64,000 bases of DNA from Nicotiana tabacum (GCF_000715075.1 NC_134102.1:46013348-46077347); one strand, 5' to 3'; counted from the stretch's first letter, positions 1 through 10,886 are shown. The notes: generated by a model not told the origin, from the letters alone. Numbers and translations are program-made.

Positions 1-1122
1 TCGAAGCTTTATTGTTCGGGGTTATTTCCTATGGCGTTTATTGATGTTATTAAATTATTTTCGCTAGATTCGATCTGTGCGATACACGGGTGTTTAGCTT
101 GTTTGAGATAAGTATCTTGCCTAACCTTGTATGGTAAACCCCTTAGGATTTAGCCTTGATTACTTATCTGTGTAATGTGAAAAGCGACGTGTACATGAGT
201 TGTCGAGCGTGTAAACGGGTGTTATGTGTGGATTTGTGACCGGGTTGAATTGTAGGCTTTTAATATGCCTTAATTTAATAAAGTAACTTATATAGAACAT
301 GCTTAGACCACTTTGTGATTTCATGATCATGATCGCTACTTTTGACTTAGCCATAGTCATGTCTTATTTATTGATCACCCCTCCATACTTTTATGTTGTT
401 GCCATGTCCTTGTGCACCTTGTTGGAAAGTTGTGAGCTTATTTCTTGATAAAACTTTGATATTATTGTTTTGTGATATTATGGCACATGTGGACATGTTG
501 TGTGGATTGATTGTTGTTGTGCGGAGTATAAGGATGGCATTTCACTATTGTTGATTGTGTGGAGTGATATGGGTGACTATTGTGATATTGTCTGGGTGGA
601 GTGATACGGGTGGCTATTATGATATTATCTGGGCAGAGCGGTACGGGTGGCTAATGTGATATAGTCTTGGCGGAGCGATACGGGTGGATATTATGTATTA
701 TCTGGGCAGAGCGATACGAGTGGCTATTGTGATATTGTCTGGGCGGAGCGATACGGGTGGCTATTGTGACTTTGTCGGGGCGGGGTGATATGAGTGGGTC
801 TTGTTGTTGTGACAAAAATGTGGGCACGAGGTGCCGTTTGTGTGAGTTTCTCTGTAATGACTTGTTATTGAAACTAAGCCTTTTTCTTGTATTAAACTGT
901 TATCACTTATTCTAATGAGATTATTGCTATTGGTTTTCTGCTATGCTTTTGTTGCCAGTTTTTGATCTATTGCACATGTTATTTTGATTAGTATCATATG
1001 ACTTGAACCACATCATTACTTCACCGAGGTTAGTCTTTATACTTACTAGATACTAACCTTGGTGTAGTCATAGTATACTTCTACACATTTTTGTGCAGAT
1101 CCAGGTGTTGGAGGTAGCGGAC
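1..1122 (+). repeat. Del/Tekay-like gypsy LTR, left part (split by insertion)
   Basis: This is the middle and downstream part of a plus-strand Ty3/gypsy LTR, entering from outside the window. It aligns by eye with the LTR at 27784-30629: position 1 corresponds to about 29107, and both carry the same AGGTAAGT-like segment, tandem array and CAGATCCAGG stretch. The LTR stops at 1122 where the minus-strand element 1123-7290 has inserted, and resumes at 7296. There is no ORF of note. The assignment to the Del/Tekay lineage is inference from the related copy, which is followed by recognisable gag-pol. Confidence 0.75.
555..795 (+). repeat. Tandem array inside gypsy LTR (about 37 bp period)
   Basis: About six diverged copies of a 37 bp unit of the form GGGCGGAGCGATACGGGTGG followed by CTATTGTGATATTGTCT. 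At the same place in the related LTR (29655-29850) there is a different array built on GCGAAATAAGGGTGG. Confidence 0.85.
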
Positions 1123-2053
1123 TGATCACACCCAACTATGCCCTATAAAAGGGACTAAGCGGTCGTTGCAAATATAATCCGGTTTACAAGTCCGGAGTCG
1201 AATCCCACAGAGAACTAAGGCTTAGCTACATTTGTTCAATATTGCTAAGAAACATAAGTCCAAAGAATTTCCTAGTTATAAAGATTTGATTTTTTATTTC
1301 TACTAATTAACTAACAAATATTATAAAGCAGTAAAATTATCAACTAACAAGGATGAAATTGGAGACAAGCCTAAGGAGGTCGAGAGTTATGATTTCCCCA
1401 ATTGTCGGAATCCTTCCCGCTACGTCTTCTATAATTTCGCCTAAGTATTATCTACCGATCGTGAGTACTCCGGGTGTCGTAATTCTCTCTCCAGCAACTA
1501 CCACAATTTACTAGACGTATTCTCTCGAACTACGCTAGCTGGCACTAATTCACTGCTCACTACGATCGTACCAAGGTTTCGGTATCTCTAATCCCACCTT
1601 TAAACCCTCCGTATGGATCTCTCACATACGTTAGAAGTGATGTTGTTCAACAACTACCTAAATGCGTACTCTCTCTCGAGCAATATACACACTAAATAAG
1701 CACAGTTAATTGATGACCATTCAATCAACAACAATAAACATGTAGTTGAACAAGTAGAGAAATCTAACAACTCGATTATATAAAAACATAACAAGAATTT
1801 ATCCTACAAAAAGTTCTATCAAAACTCTAGATAACAAATTAGCTATTCATAATAGTATGCAAAACTACAATACTAGAATTCATAACCAATAATAAAAATA
1901 GGAAGAAGGAAGTGAAAAACTCATAGAAGAATTATTTGCCTTGCTCCTTGTGTGTTCTTGCCTCCTTAAGTCGAAATCTCATTTCCAAAAACATCCCCTT
2001 TGGTTGAATCTGCCGTAAAAATGGCTCTTCCCTCTTCAGACATGTTTTAGGGA

Positions 2054-2062
2054 GTATTTATA
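2054..2062 (-). promoter_or_regulatory. TATA box of the 3' LTR
   Basis: The minus strand reads TATAAATAC inside CCTATAAATACTCCC. It lies just downstream (in minus orientation) of the hairpin array and is conserved in the other LTR at 6726-6734. That is the position expected for the LTR promoter. Confidence 0.65.
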
Positions 2063-2128
2063 GGCTAGGGTTGAAGTCCTAGAGTCCAAATCCAGGTCAG
2101 AGTACTTTAACCTGCAACTTTAATTTAC

Positions 2129-2426
2129 CTAGCTATAGACCTCACCAAGCCTGGTCGGTAGCACGGTCAAGCTGGCTATAGACCTCGCGAAACCTGGTCT
2201 ATAGCACGGTCAACCTATCTATAGACCTCGCGAATCCTGGTATGTAGCATGGTCAAGCTGGCTATAGACCTCGCGAAGCCTGGTCTATAGCGCGGTCAAC
2301 CTGGCTATAGACCTCGCGAAGCCTGATCTATAGCATGGGCAACTTGGCTATAGACCTCGCGAAGCCTGGTCTATAGCGCGGTCAACCTGGCTATAGACCT
2401 CGTGAAGCCTGGTTTGTAGCACGGTT
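2129..2426 (-). repeat. 43 bp hairpin-forming tandem array in LTR
   Basis: About seven copies of a 43 bp unit. Each unit contains the nine-base inverted repeat CTATAGACC / GGTCTATAG separated by an 11-base loop TCGCGAAGCCT, then GCGGTCAACCTGG. Copies differ mostly by C/T and G/A changes. The block lies immediately upstream of the TATA box on the element's strand. Confidence 0.9.
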
Positions 2427-2621
2427 TGGGTACTTCTCATTTTTGTGCCCTTTTCTTGCATTTTCGTCCTCTTTTTGTGCAACCTTCACTCGTCTTTGTC
2501 TTCCGATGCTCCTACATATAAAATAACATAATTTAGCTCAAACGTCGCAAAATTAACCATTAAACTAACCACATGTAAGGCGAGTAATGTACTAAAAGTA
2601 TAGCATTTTAGCCTAACATCA

Positions 2622-2634
2622 CCACCCCACACTT
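2622..2634 (-). other. Polypurine tract of the Athila-like element
   Basis: On the minus strand AAGTGTGGGGTGG abuts the first base of the 3' LTR, as expected for the plus-strand DNA primer. It sets the orientation of the element. Confidence 0.7.
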
Positions 2635-5083
2635 AAATGTTGCTCGTCCTCGAGTCAACCACCAATTCCTAGAACACCTTATTTTCATTTAGCACATCCG
2701 AAGAACACCATACCTATGACTATGGTTGATAGTAAAAATTAAACTTTAGCATATGCCTTCAACACACACTTCCCTTTACTCTATGCCATACTTCAAAAAT
2801 TTATTCAACATAAGGAAACATGTTTATAACAATCCTGACCTCACAAACCGACTCCGTATCACAATGCATTCATGGCTTGAACACTTAACATCATAGAGAC
2901 ATCTAATAACATTACATATCCCTTGTGAAATCATGTGCCCTCACAACAAGAACAAGAGAGTAAGTTGAATCCACACACTTGAATCAAATGCTCAAATATA
3001 TTTTAAGGACTCAGATAAATTAAAGAAATTTCTCACTTTCACAAAGAAGTCACATGCATGCATAAAGTACCATAGTCTTGCCCATTATGTAAACATCTAT
3101 TAATGTAGGCTTGCTTGATCTAAAATTAAGTAGGACTTTTCCATGGTTGAAACATGGGCTAAGGGAAGGGTAAGATATATTTTGGATTAGTGATTCATCC
3201 TCCCAAGCACTTTAACACATCACATATAAACTTTAAGCGCAAATTCTTCAATCCACTTCAATTTCACAAACATTATCACCCCCAAAAATATTTCCTTTTT
3301 CTTTAGGCACTACATTAATTCATACACACTAGCAAGGACAAGATATGCTTATTTTCCTTTGATACATATTTTTTTCTTTTCAACAATACTTTTTTTTCTA
3401 CCCTTCCTGCTAGTGGTGTATTCTTTACAATATAAGTGCACCTTTCTTTCTTTCATTGGTTCCACTCAAAAGCCATGCAAGTTTTATCCTTACTTATTTT
3501 AGCACTCATTTTACAATTAAAGTACTTTAAGAGGTAAAATGATCAAAACAATGATAATTAAAAACAAAGGCGTATAGGCTTGTAATGTGATTGCCAAATA
3601 AAAGTTTATAGGCTCAAAAAGGTTGACTAGTAATAAATTTTATTGTGGTAAGCATTAAGCTCAAACAAATCAAAGAAAGCCTAAAATCATTTTTCAAACA
3701 GAGAAAAACCTAAAATTTCGCTTCAACTCACATGCCGGGCAAGTTCTAGACTCTAATGCAATCACACAGACTATATAATTTCTCATCATACATGGCACAT
3801 GACTCACTAAGGACTGTTCCATTCCAATTGTCAAACAATTACAAGTATTCACGGAGCCACAAAATATTAAGCATTAAGCACAAAGTGACACAAGCCAAGA
3901 AAATGAGACATAGGCATCAATAAACATGCTATCTAACTCAACAAGGCATCATAAGCATTTCAAACTATAGGGAAGGTAATATACATGCTAGAGCCTAAAT
4001 ATGCTACTATCAAACAAGTCAAAAGGATGCTTAAAAATGTCATCTTCCTTCTTTTATTCCCTAAATCCTAACTTACTCTAAAAATAAAAAAAATAAAAAC
4101 TACTACCCGGTTCAACTACATCCCGTGAAAAAGAACCGAGGCACAAAGAAAAATCACGAGGGATCATTACTACCTAAAATAATAAAAAGACATATTTTTT
4201 GGATTTTTCTGTTTTTCATTTTTTTTTTTTTGTCAGACTTTAAACCCTCAAAATAATTGTCTAGGATATCCATCGTCGGGAAAAGTCCAATATTTTTCCA
4301 TTTTTCTAAAAAGGTATTATTCAATTAAACTAACACAGTTAAAATAGCATAGAAAGTCACCTAGACAATCTCCTCACCCCACACTTAAAATTGTGCATTT
4401 TCCCCAATGCACACCATAACTAATAAGAGGGTAAAAGAAACTCTCTGGTAGGCCAAAGGCCAAAGCACTAGCAGCTCATGGGTTACTCAGACTTCTACCA
4501 GGCATGGTCCTTCGTGCGGGTACCTCACACTTAGTTCCAACCATTTGGTTTGTTGTTGCATCCTTCCAATAGATTTACTTTCCATGCTCCTAGAAAATCA
4601 AAAATCAAAACTACAAAAATAATATAATTTAAAAATAAAAATTAAAAAAAAAAAGAAAGCAGTAAAGTTGGGTTGCCTCCCAACTACGTAAATCAACTTT
4701 ACCACTTTTCTCTCCGCTTCGAACTTATGAATTGGATCCCAAGTTTTGCTTCAAGCTTATGATTATGCTCCTGGGGGTGGTGGAACGAATCTAACTGGCC
4801 CAAGGAAACAATGTAGTATTCTGCACTTCTTGGCCTTTAGATGAGGTGTGTAATCTCGACTTTCTGTCAAGAAGAATTCCAGAATGTAGTCACCTTGTTC
4901 CTCATTCCTTGACTCCTCAAGTAGCTCGGATGACTCTATTTCTATATCATCATCCAAACACAATATGGAAAACTCCTTGGAGTGTGGACCACTGCGCTCA
5001 ACTACATGAACATTGGGATTGTCTACATCCTCAATACCAATGACATTAGAGTCAACTAAGTATGTATCCTCAATATCCTTGGT
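2635..5083 (-). other. Non-coding interior of the Athila-like element
   Basis: No convincing ORF on either strand and no retroviral motifs in any frame I followed. The stretch is AT-rich, with a T run at about 4207-4233. The segment near 4670 (GGTTGCCTCCCAACTACGT on the plus strand) and the CCCCACACTTAAA segments near 2628 and 4378 resemble sequences common to this class of large non-coding plant elements (from general recollection, not a search). Confidence 0.6.
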
Positions 5084-5665
5084 TTACTCTAGTATCTCTT
5101 CTACAACATCGGCATCCTCAAATGCTAGTTTGATTGATTGTTGGTGTTCTACTCTGACCTCCTCCATTAGAACCTCAATTTTGGTATCTAATTCATGCTC
5201 TTCTTGGCTACTCTCCACAATATTGGCTTGTTGAGTATTAAATGTTTCAACTAGTTGACTCACTTGTGCCTTCAAGTTGCAAATAGTAGCATCTTGTCTT
5301 TGTATGTGCAGTTGTTTCACATTAATTTGTTCCACAATGAACCTTAGCATATCCTTGATCTCTTTCAGGTCATCATCCCTGGGTTCTTTGTTCCTATTAA
5401 CTTCACAAGAAAAAGAAGAACCATCAAAGTAAGGGGTTGGGGGAAGATAAGAAATATAAGCACAACCATGAAAGTGACCATCTTGACCACCACGCATATC
5501 ACACACATTCCACACATAAGATTGAGTTGGTGCACATAACTCGCTCTTGGGAATATTTTGACAATTTTGCAACAGGTGGTTTCCTCCACAATACACACAA
5601 GGAAGATCAACAATAGAATTACCAACATCAAAACTCCCATATTTCCATGATGCCATATTTCTCAA
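5084..5665 (-). CDS. Gag-like fragment with zinc knuckle and coiled coil (193 aa)
   Basis: The only substantial ORF of the 1123-7290 element, starting about 107 bp downstream of its PBS. Residues C23, C26, H30 and C35 form a CCHC-type zinc knuckle with spacing C-x2-C-x3-H-x4-C, one residue shorter than the usual x4 before His. Residues about 100-145 are heptad-like (Leu/Ile/Val every three to four residues, including CNLKAQVSQLVETF) and look coiled-coil, followed by an acidic tail. This knuckle plus an N-L-E/K-x-Q-V-x-Q-L segment is typical of the C-terminal part of Athila-type Gag, so the N-terminal capsid region appears to be missing. Whether the product is made is unknown. It may bind RNA, but it could not support transposition alone. 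Confidence 0.6.
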   Translation of the reverse strand: MRNMASWKYGSFDVGNSIVDLPCVYCGGNHLLQNCQNIPKSELCAPTQSYVWNVCDMRGGQDGHFHGCAYISYLPPTPYFDGSSFSCEVNRNKEPRDDDLKEIKDMLRFIVEQINVKQLHIQRQDATICNLKAQVSQLVETFNTQQANIVESSQEEHELDTKIEVLMEEVRVEHQQSIKLAFEDADVVEEILE

Positions 5666-5771
5666 ATTAACAAGTAAAACAAAAATTTAAAAAAATCAAA
5701 TACAAGAAAACAAAAATAAAAGTTCAAACTTGAAACCTAGCAAAATGTACATATACAGCTACACCGTTAGT

Positions 5772-5789
5772 TCTCCGGCAATAGCGCAA
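5772..5789 (-). other. Primer-binding site, tRNA-Asp type, degenerate
   Basis: On the minus strand TTGCGCTATTGCCGGAGA lies five bases inside the 5' LTR. By eye it matches 14 of 18 positions of the tRNA-Asp-complementary PBS of Athila-class elements (TGGCGCCGTTGCCGGGGA, from general knowledge). It places the 5' LTR at 5795-7290. Confidence 0.7.
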
Positions 5790-6725
5790 AAATTTGATCA
5801 TACCCAGCTATGCCTTACAAAAAGTACTAAGCGGTCGTTGCAAATATAAGCCGGTTTACAAGTCCGGAGTCGAATCCCACGGAGAACTAAGGCTTAGCTA
5901 CAGTTTTTCAATATTGCTAAGAAACACAAGTTCAAATAATTTCCTAGTTATAAAGATTTGATTTTTTATTTCTACTAATTAACTAACAAATATTATAAAG
6001 CAGTAAAATTATCAACTAACAAGGATGAAATTGGAGACAAGCCTAAGGAGATCTAGAGTTATGATTTTCCCAATTGTCGGAATCCTTCCCGCTACGTCTT
6101 CTGTAATTTCGTCTAAGTATTTTCTATCGATCATGAGTACTTCGGGTGTCGTAATTCTCTCTCCAGCAACTACCATAATTTACTAGACATATTCTCTCGA
6201 ACTACGCTAGCTGGCACTAATTCACCGCTCACTACGATCGCACCAAGGTTTCGTTATCTCTAATCGCACCTTTAAACCCTCAGTATTGATCTCTCACATA
6301 CGTTAGGAGTGATGTTGTTCAAAAACTACCTAAATGTGCTACTCTCTCTCGAGCAATATACATACTAAATAGGCACAGTTAATTGATAACCATTCAATCA
6401 ACAACAATAAACACGTAGGTGAACAAGTAGAGAAATCTAACGGCTCAATTATATGAAAACATAACAAGAATTTATCCTACAAAAGGTTCTATCAAAACTC
6501 TAGATAACAAATTAGCTATTTATAATAGTATACAAAACTACAATACTAGAATTCATAACCAATAATGAAAATAGGAAGAAGGAAGTGAAAAACTCATAGA
6601 AGAATTCTTTGTATTGCTCCTGGTGTGTTCTTGCCTCCTTAAGTTGAAATTCCATCTCCCAAAACGTCCCCTTTGGTTGAATCTGCCGTAAAACGGCTCT
6701 TCCCTCTTTAGACATGTTTTAGGGA

Positions 6726-6734
6726 GTATTTATA
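6726..6734 (-). promoter_or_regulatory. TATA box of the 5' LTR
   Basis: The minus strand reads TATAAATAC, identical to the copy at 2054-2062. This is the copy that would drive full-length element RNA leftward. Confidence 0.65.
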
Positions 6735-6796
6735 GGCTAGGTTGAAGTCCTAGAGTCCAAATCCTGGTCGGAGTCTTTTAACCCGCAACTTTTAAT

Positions 6797-7096
6797 TACC
6801 TGGCTATAGACCTCGCGAAGCCTGGTCTGTAGCGGTTAATCTGGCTATAGACCTCAGGAAGCCTCGTCTATAGCGCGGTCAACCTGGCTATAGACCTCGC
6901 GAATCCTGGTTTGTAGCACGGTCAAGATGGCTATAGACCTCGTGAAGCCTGGTCTATAGCGCGGTCAACCTGGCTATAGACCTCACGAAGCCTGGTCTAT
7001 AGCGCGGTCAACTTGGCTATAGACCTCGCGAAGCCTGGTCAATAGCACGGTCGATCTGGCTATAGACCTCGCGAAGCCTGGTCTGTAGCACGGTTT
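6797..7096 (-). repeat. 43 bp hairpin-forming tandem array, second copy
   Basis: Same array as 2129-2426 with about seven units. CTATAGACC and GGTCTATAG arms are kept in most units, while loops and spacers vary (for example TCGCGAAGCCT, TCAGGAAGCCT, TCACGAAGCCT). Confidence 0.9.
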
Positions 7097-7290
7097 GGGT
7101 ACTTGTCATTTTTGTGCTCTTTTCTTGCATTTTTGTCCTCTTTTTTTGCAACCTTCACTCGTCTTTATCTTCCGATGCTCCTACGCATAAAACAATATAA
7201 TTTAGATCAAATGTCGCACAATTAACTACTAAACTAACAACATGTAAGGCGAGTAATGTACTAAAAGTATAGCATTTTGGCCTAACATCA

Positions 7291-7651
7291 CAGACCCAGG
7301 CAGTGAGAGCTTCTTTGATCGCAAGGAATCAAGGTAGAGCTACTTTAATCGTCGCAGTCCCTTGGAGTCCTTTCCTTATATTTGTATTTTCAATTCACTA
7401 TCCGAACAATATTGTATTATGAGATATTTTTATGTATTCAGTTAGAGCTCGTGACTCTGTACTTCCTAGTTTTGGGGACATGTTGTGATTATCGCCATGT
7501 TGGCTTGTATCACCTTTATTTCCATATTTATATTAAACTCTGCTTTATTATATCAAGTTTTATTGGTTTAACTATTATAAGTGATCGCCTTACCTAGTTT
7601 AACTACCATTGGTGTTATCACGACCCCTATGGTAGGATTTGGGTCGTGACA
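7291..7651 (+). repeat. Del/Tekay-like gypsy LTR, right part
   Basis: Continuation of the LTR of 1-1122 after the nested element; the first five bases CAGAC are the target duplication. It includes the GATTATCGCCATG segment also seen at 30470-30490 and ends GGGTCGTGACA at 7651, a normal LTR end for this family. No TTGGTATCAGAGC primer site follows, so the LTR is either solo or has lost its interior. Confidence 0.75.
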
Positions 7652-8920
7652 TTATGTTGGGCTCATAAAATATGAGTTTCGAGATCATCTGGAATCTGAT
7701 TCAGGCTCGGACAGCTGCTCTATTTTTTACTTATTTCGGGATTTAGTCACCATTTCTCACAAAATTTTGGAGTTTGGGAAGAGGCGATTTTTAAGGGAGT
7801 TTTCATATAGTTCTTTGGGATAAGTAAACCTAACTCGTGTATAATTGATTTTAGCTCTAAATCAAGGAATCTTAAAGAAGCAAAGAGGTTTTTGGCTTGA
7901 AAGATAAGAAAGTGCTTTTTTTTTGGTTAGGGGTTTTGGAAAAACTTTTTTAAAGTGAAAAATGGAGATTTGAACCCCGATTTGGAGTCGTTTTTGGATG
8001 AAACTTGTATATTTGTACTCGTATTCGAATGGTTGTTCGAGATTTATGAGTTGTGGCAGGTTCCAGAGTGCGTGCCCGGGTTGACTTTGGTTGGCTTTGT
8101 ATATTTGATTAAAGATTTGACCTTTATCATTTGGGTTTGATTCCTATGGAATTATTTGATGTTATTGAGTATTGTTTGCTAGATTTGAGCCGTTCAGAGG
8201 CCGATTCGCGAGGAGGCATTTTTAGAGTATTGATTTGGCTTGTTTGAGGTAAGTGTCTTGACTATCTATGATTGAGGAAAAAAATTTCTACAAGGCAGGA
8301 TATTTATTTTGTTAGGGCAGAGTGATACGGGTGGCTATTGTGATTTTGTGCGGGCACGAGATGCCATATATTTGTGTTTCTATTTGATGACTTATTGTCT
8401 AAACTGGGTGTTGTCTTTATTTTGCAAGTAAATTTTTTATGAGTTGTCATGTATTTTACATGTTTTTACGTTGCACCTAACATGTCAATCTATGCCTATG
8501 TGGTTATTTGACGATTCAGTTGCCAAGATGGGATTACTAGAGTTGAGTTGACATCTCATGTTTTATTCAGTTGTTGGTAGCGTAACCGATTGATGTAAAA
8601 AGAAAGCCGCCATCATGCATTGATAAATTTGATTCTCGAAAGATTCTCTTGAATATGTTATTTGGTAATTGGTACGAAATTGGATCATGTTAGGCACCTT
8701 TACTGTTAATACTTTTTATTACGTAACTGTCTATCTGGAATATTTTCTCTATGTTATACATGTTATTGAGCTGCATAGGTTCTGAAAAGTGAATATCTTT
8801 TGACTTAAAACCCTCATCACTACTTCTCTGAGGTTAGTCAAGATACTTACTGAGTACATGGGGTCGGTTGTACTCATACTACACTTATACACCTTGCATC
8901 AGATTCTGGAGCTGAGTAGC
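7652..8920 (+). repeat. Truncated gypsy LTR, left part
   Basis: A second plus-strand Del/Tekay-type LTR that begins mid-LTR. The stretch after about 7680 resembles the middle of the LTR at 27784-30629 (TTTTTGAGGGA-type segment near 28806 corresponds to about 7791). It includes a relic array unit near 8310-8350 (AGAGTGATACGGGTGGC). The solo LTR 8921-11995 interrupts it; it continues at 12001. Confidence 0.7.
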
Positions 8921-9044
8921 TGTAAGGCCCCGTAAATTTCGCCTAAAACCCGAGGTTTCGTGGTGCCGAAGTTGGCTTATGTGTTGATGATTGTTTTAAA
9001 TAGTGCCTTGGGGAGTTGAAGAAAATTTTTGAAAGTACAGGGCA

Positions 9045-9385
9045 TTTTTGTGGTCCATTATGTGGTCGCAAAACTGATCCACGGACCATAGAATTTGCCG
9101 CAGACTAAAGCAGAACTTGGGCAAATTTTTGGACCACTATGCGGTCCATTATGCGGCCGCATAAATCATTTCGCGGGCCGCATAACCCATCGCAGACCCA
9201 ACAAAAGAATTTCCGGGGGAAAGTTCTGCGGCACATTATGCGACCGCAGAATTAGTCTGCGAACCGCAGACTGGTCGCAGAGTGGGGCAGAAGTGCCCAG
9301 TTCCGGAGGGCCATTATACGTTCCATTTTATGAACTGCAGAAGCGTTATGCGGTAGCATATACGACCGCAGATTTGCATCGGGGC
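9045..9385 (+). repeat. Array of palindromic CG-rich words before a TATA-like box
   Basis: Repeated variants of TGCGGCCGCA, GCGGTCCATTATG and GACCGCAGA, including the perfect 16-base palindrome TTATGCGGCCGCATAA at 9149-9164. The apparent 111-residue plus-strand ORF here is a by-product of the repeats. The block ends shortly before TTTTTATAACTTGGCCC. Confidence 0.75.
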
Positions 9386-10886
9386 TTCCTTTTTCTAATT
9401 TTTATAACTTGGCCCTATCTCGATAATTAGATGTAAGAGACCATTTTGAAGGGAATTTGTGATATTTTAAGAAAGAGGAAGTGCCCTAGAGTGAGAGGTG
9501 AAATCCCTAAGCTAATTGTTCATCCAAAATCTTGCTCAAGCCTTGAAATTCAACAAGAAAGCTCACAAGGTCTTCAACCAAGAGGTAAGATTCTATCCCT
9601 AACCCTCAATTTCGAGATTTTGTTTGGGAATAGGTAATGGGGAGGAAGGTTTTGAGGATGAGGGTTGTTGTTTATGCATGCATCTACATTCATGAGTTGT
9701 GGGAAGGTAGTTGAACTCAAATGGGTAGAGTTTGGGTTGTGGGGTGAAGGAAATCCTCCATAGGAGAAGCTAGTAATAATAATGTCCACCTAGTGTTTGA
9801 TAAAATGCTCAAATGAGCTGGAAACATGAACTCCTCCCTAATTTGTGTTCAATTTGGCCATATCTCTAAATAGATCAAAGTTGCAAGGATTTTCGGAACG
9901 GTGTAGTGAATTAAAGAAAGCTCAAAGCGAGGTATGTTGGCTAAACTCTTCTCTTAGAATTGAACCCCACGATATCCTTGTAAGTCCCGTGTTGCTCATT
10001 ATAAATTGATTATTTCGAATAAGCCTTGTGTCCAAAACATATATGTTCAATATATATTCCAAATGTTCTTGTTATGTTATGTGCTATTTGAAAATGTGCT
10101 CGAAGCATGGGTTGCATATCTAAATGTTATAACTTCAAGTCGTGATCCAAATGAAAGTTATTACGCCAAATTATGTAAGAAATCTCAATGTGCTTAACAT
10201 TATTATTTGCTCACATGTGGACTTAAAGTCTTGAATAGAAATACTTTATTGTTGATGATCCGTGATGATGCTTGAAAGTGAAAGAAGCGAGTATGAGATG
10301 TAGAAATGTGGCCATCGTGCCAAGAATGAGAATTACATTTGTGGACAATAGTGACAATGAAATGAAAGAATGTGTGAAAGATTATGAGATGAGTTTTGAC
10401 TCCTTTATATAATAATGTCATTAACGTCCTATTATCAACCATGGCTAGTATATGTAAGTGATAGTATGAACATGAACTGTGGCCGCTTGCCAAAATGAGA
10501 ATCAAAAAGCATTGTATGTTCCAATGGTTTCAACTATAGTTGTATGCTTCTAAAATAATGAATGTAAATGACTTCGATGTTAAGTCACCGAGAATCATGA
10601 ACTTAGCTAGTAACCTTAAGATGGAAAGGAGGTATATAATGAGGTGGAAAAGAGACGTCCTATGCTAAATGATGATGAACCTTAAGAAAAGAAATTGGGT
10701 CCGTGCACCATTGAAATCTACTTAGTTATTTGCCATGCATGTGTTAATGTAATAAGTTGTGTTTCTCCATGATGAGCATGAACATGAAGTATTCCAATGA
10801 TCTGGGAACTTACGACCTTAACGGTAATGTTAATCATGTCACTTGAGTGTAAATATGGTCGTGTGCATGATGGTATAATATGTGAA

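Larger units (their letters stand above)
1123..2621 (-). repeat. 3' LTR of the Athila-like element
   Basis: The left LTR in window coordinates, which is the 3' LTR because the element reads leftward. On the minus strand it starts TGATGTTAGGC and ends GGGTGTGATCA. It matches 5795-7290 along its whole length with scattered substitutions. It contains a TATA box, a 43 bp hairpin array and, near its 3' end, a conserved GGAGTCGAATCCCAC segment that resembles a tRNA T-arm. Confidence 0.9.
1123..7290 (-). mobile_element. Complete non-autonomous Athila-like LTR retrotransposon (LARD-type)
   Basis: A 6.2 kb element bounded by two near-identical direct repeats of about 1.5 kb (1123-2621 and 5795-7290), each running TGATCA to AACATCA. 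It is flanked by five-base duplications CGGAC (1118-1122) and CAGAC (7291-7295) that differ at one base. Removing it rejoins the surrounding gypsy LTR. Orientation is minus: a PBS lies inside the right LTR and a purine tract inside the left LTR. The 3.2 kb interior codes only for a gag fragment, with no protease, RT, RNase H or integrase, so it must have moved using another element's proteins. The tRNA-Asp-type PBS and the gag fragment point to an Athila-related parent; that link is inference. Confidence 0.9.
5795..7290 (-). repeat. 5' LTR of the Athila-like element
   Basis: The right-hand copy of the 1.5 kb LTR, next to the PBS. It carries the same landmarks as the left copy: T-arm-like segment at its inner end, hairpin array at about 6797-7096 and TATA box at 6726-6734. 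The good LTR-LTR match suggests a younger insertion than the gypsy LTR it sits in. Confidence 0.9.

Noticed and set aside
7382..7597. 71-residue hydrophobic ORF
   Set aside because: Falls inside the U5 region of a gypsy LTR and is not conserved in the copy at 30380-30590.
9095..9430. 111-residue plus-strand ORF
   Set aside because: It lies entirely in the CG-word array of a solo LTR and its peptide follows the repeats; sister LTRs do not keep the frame.
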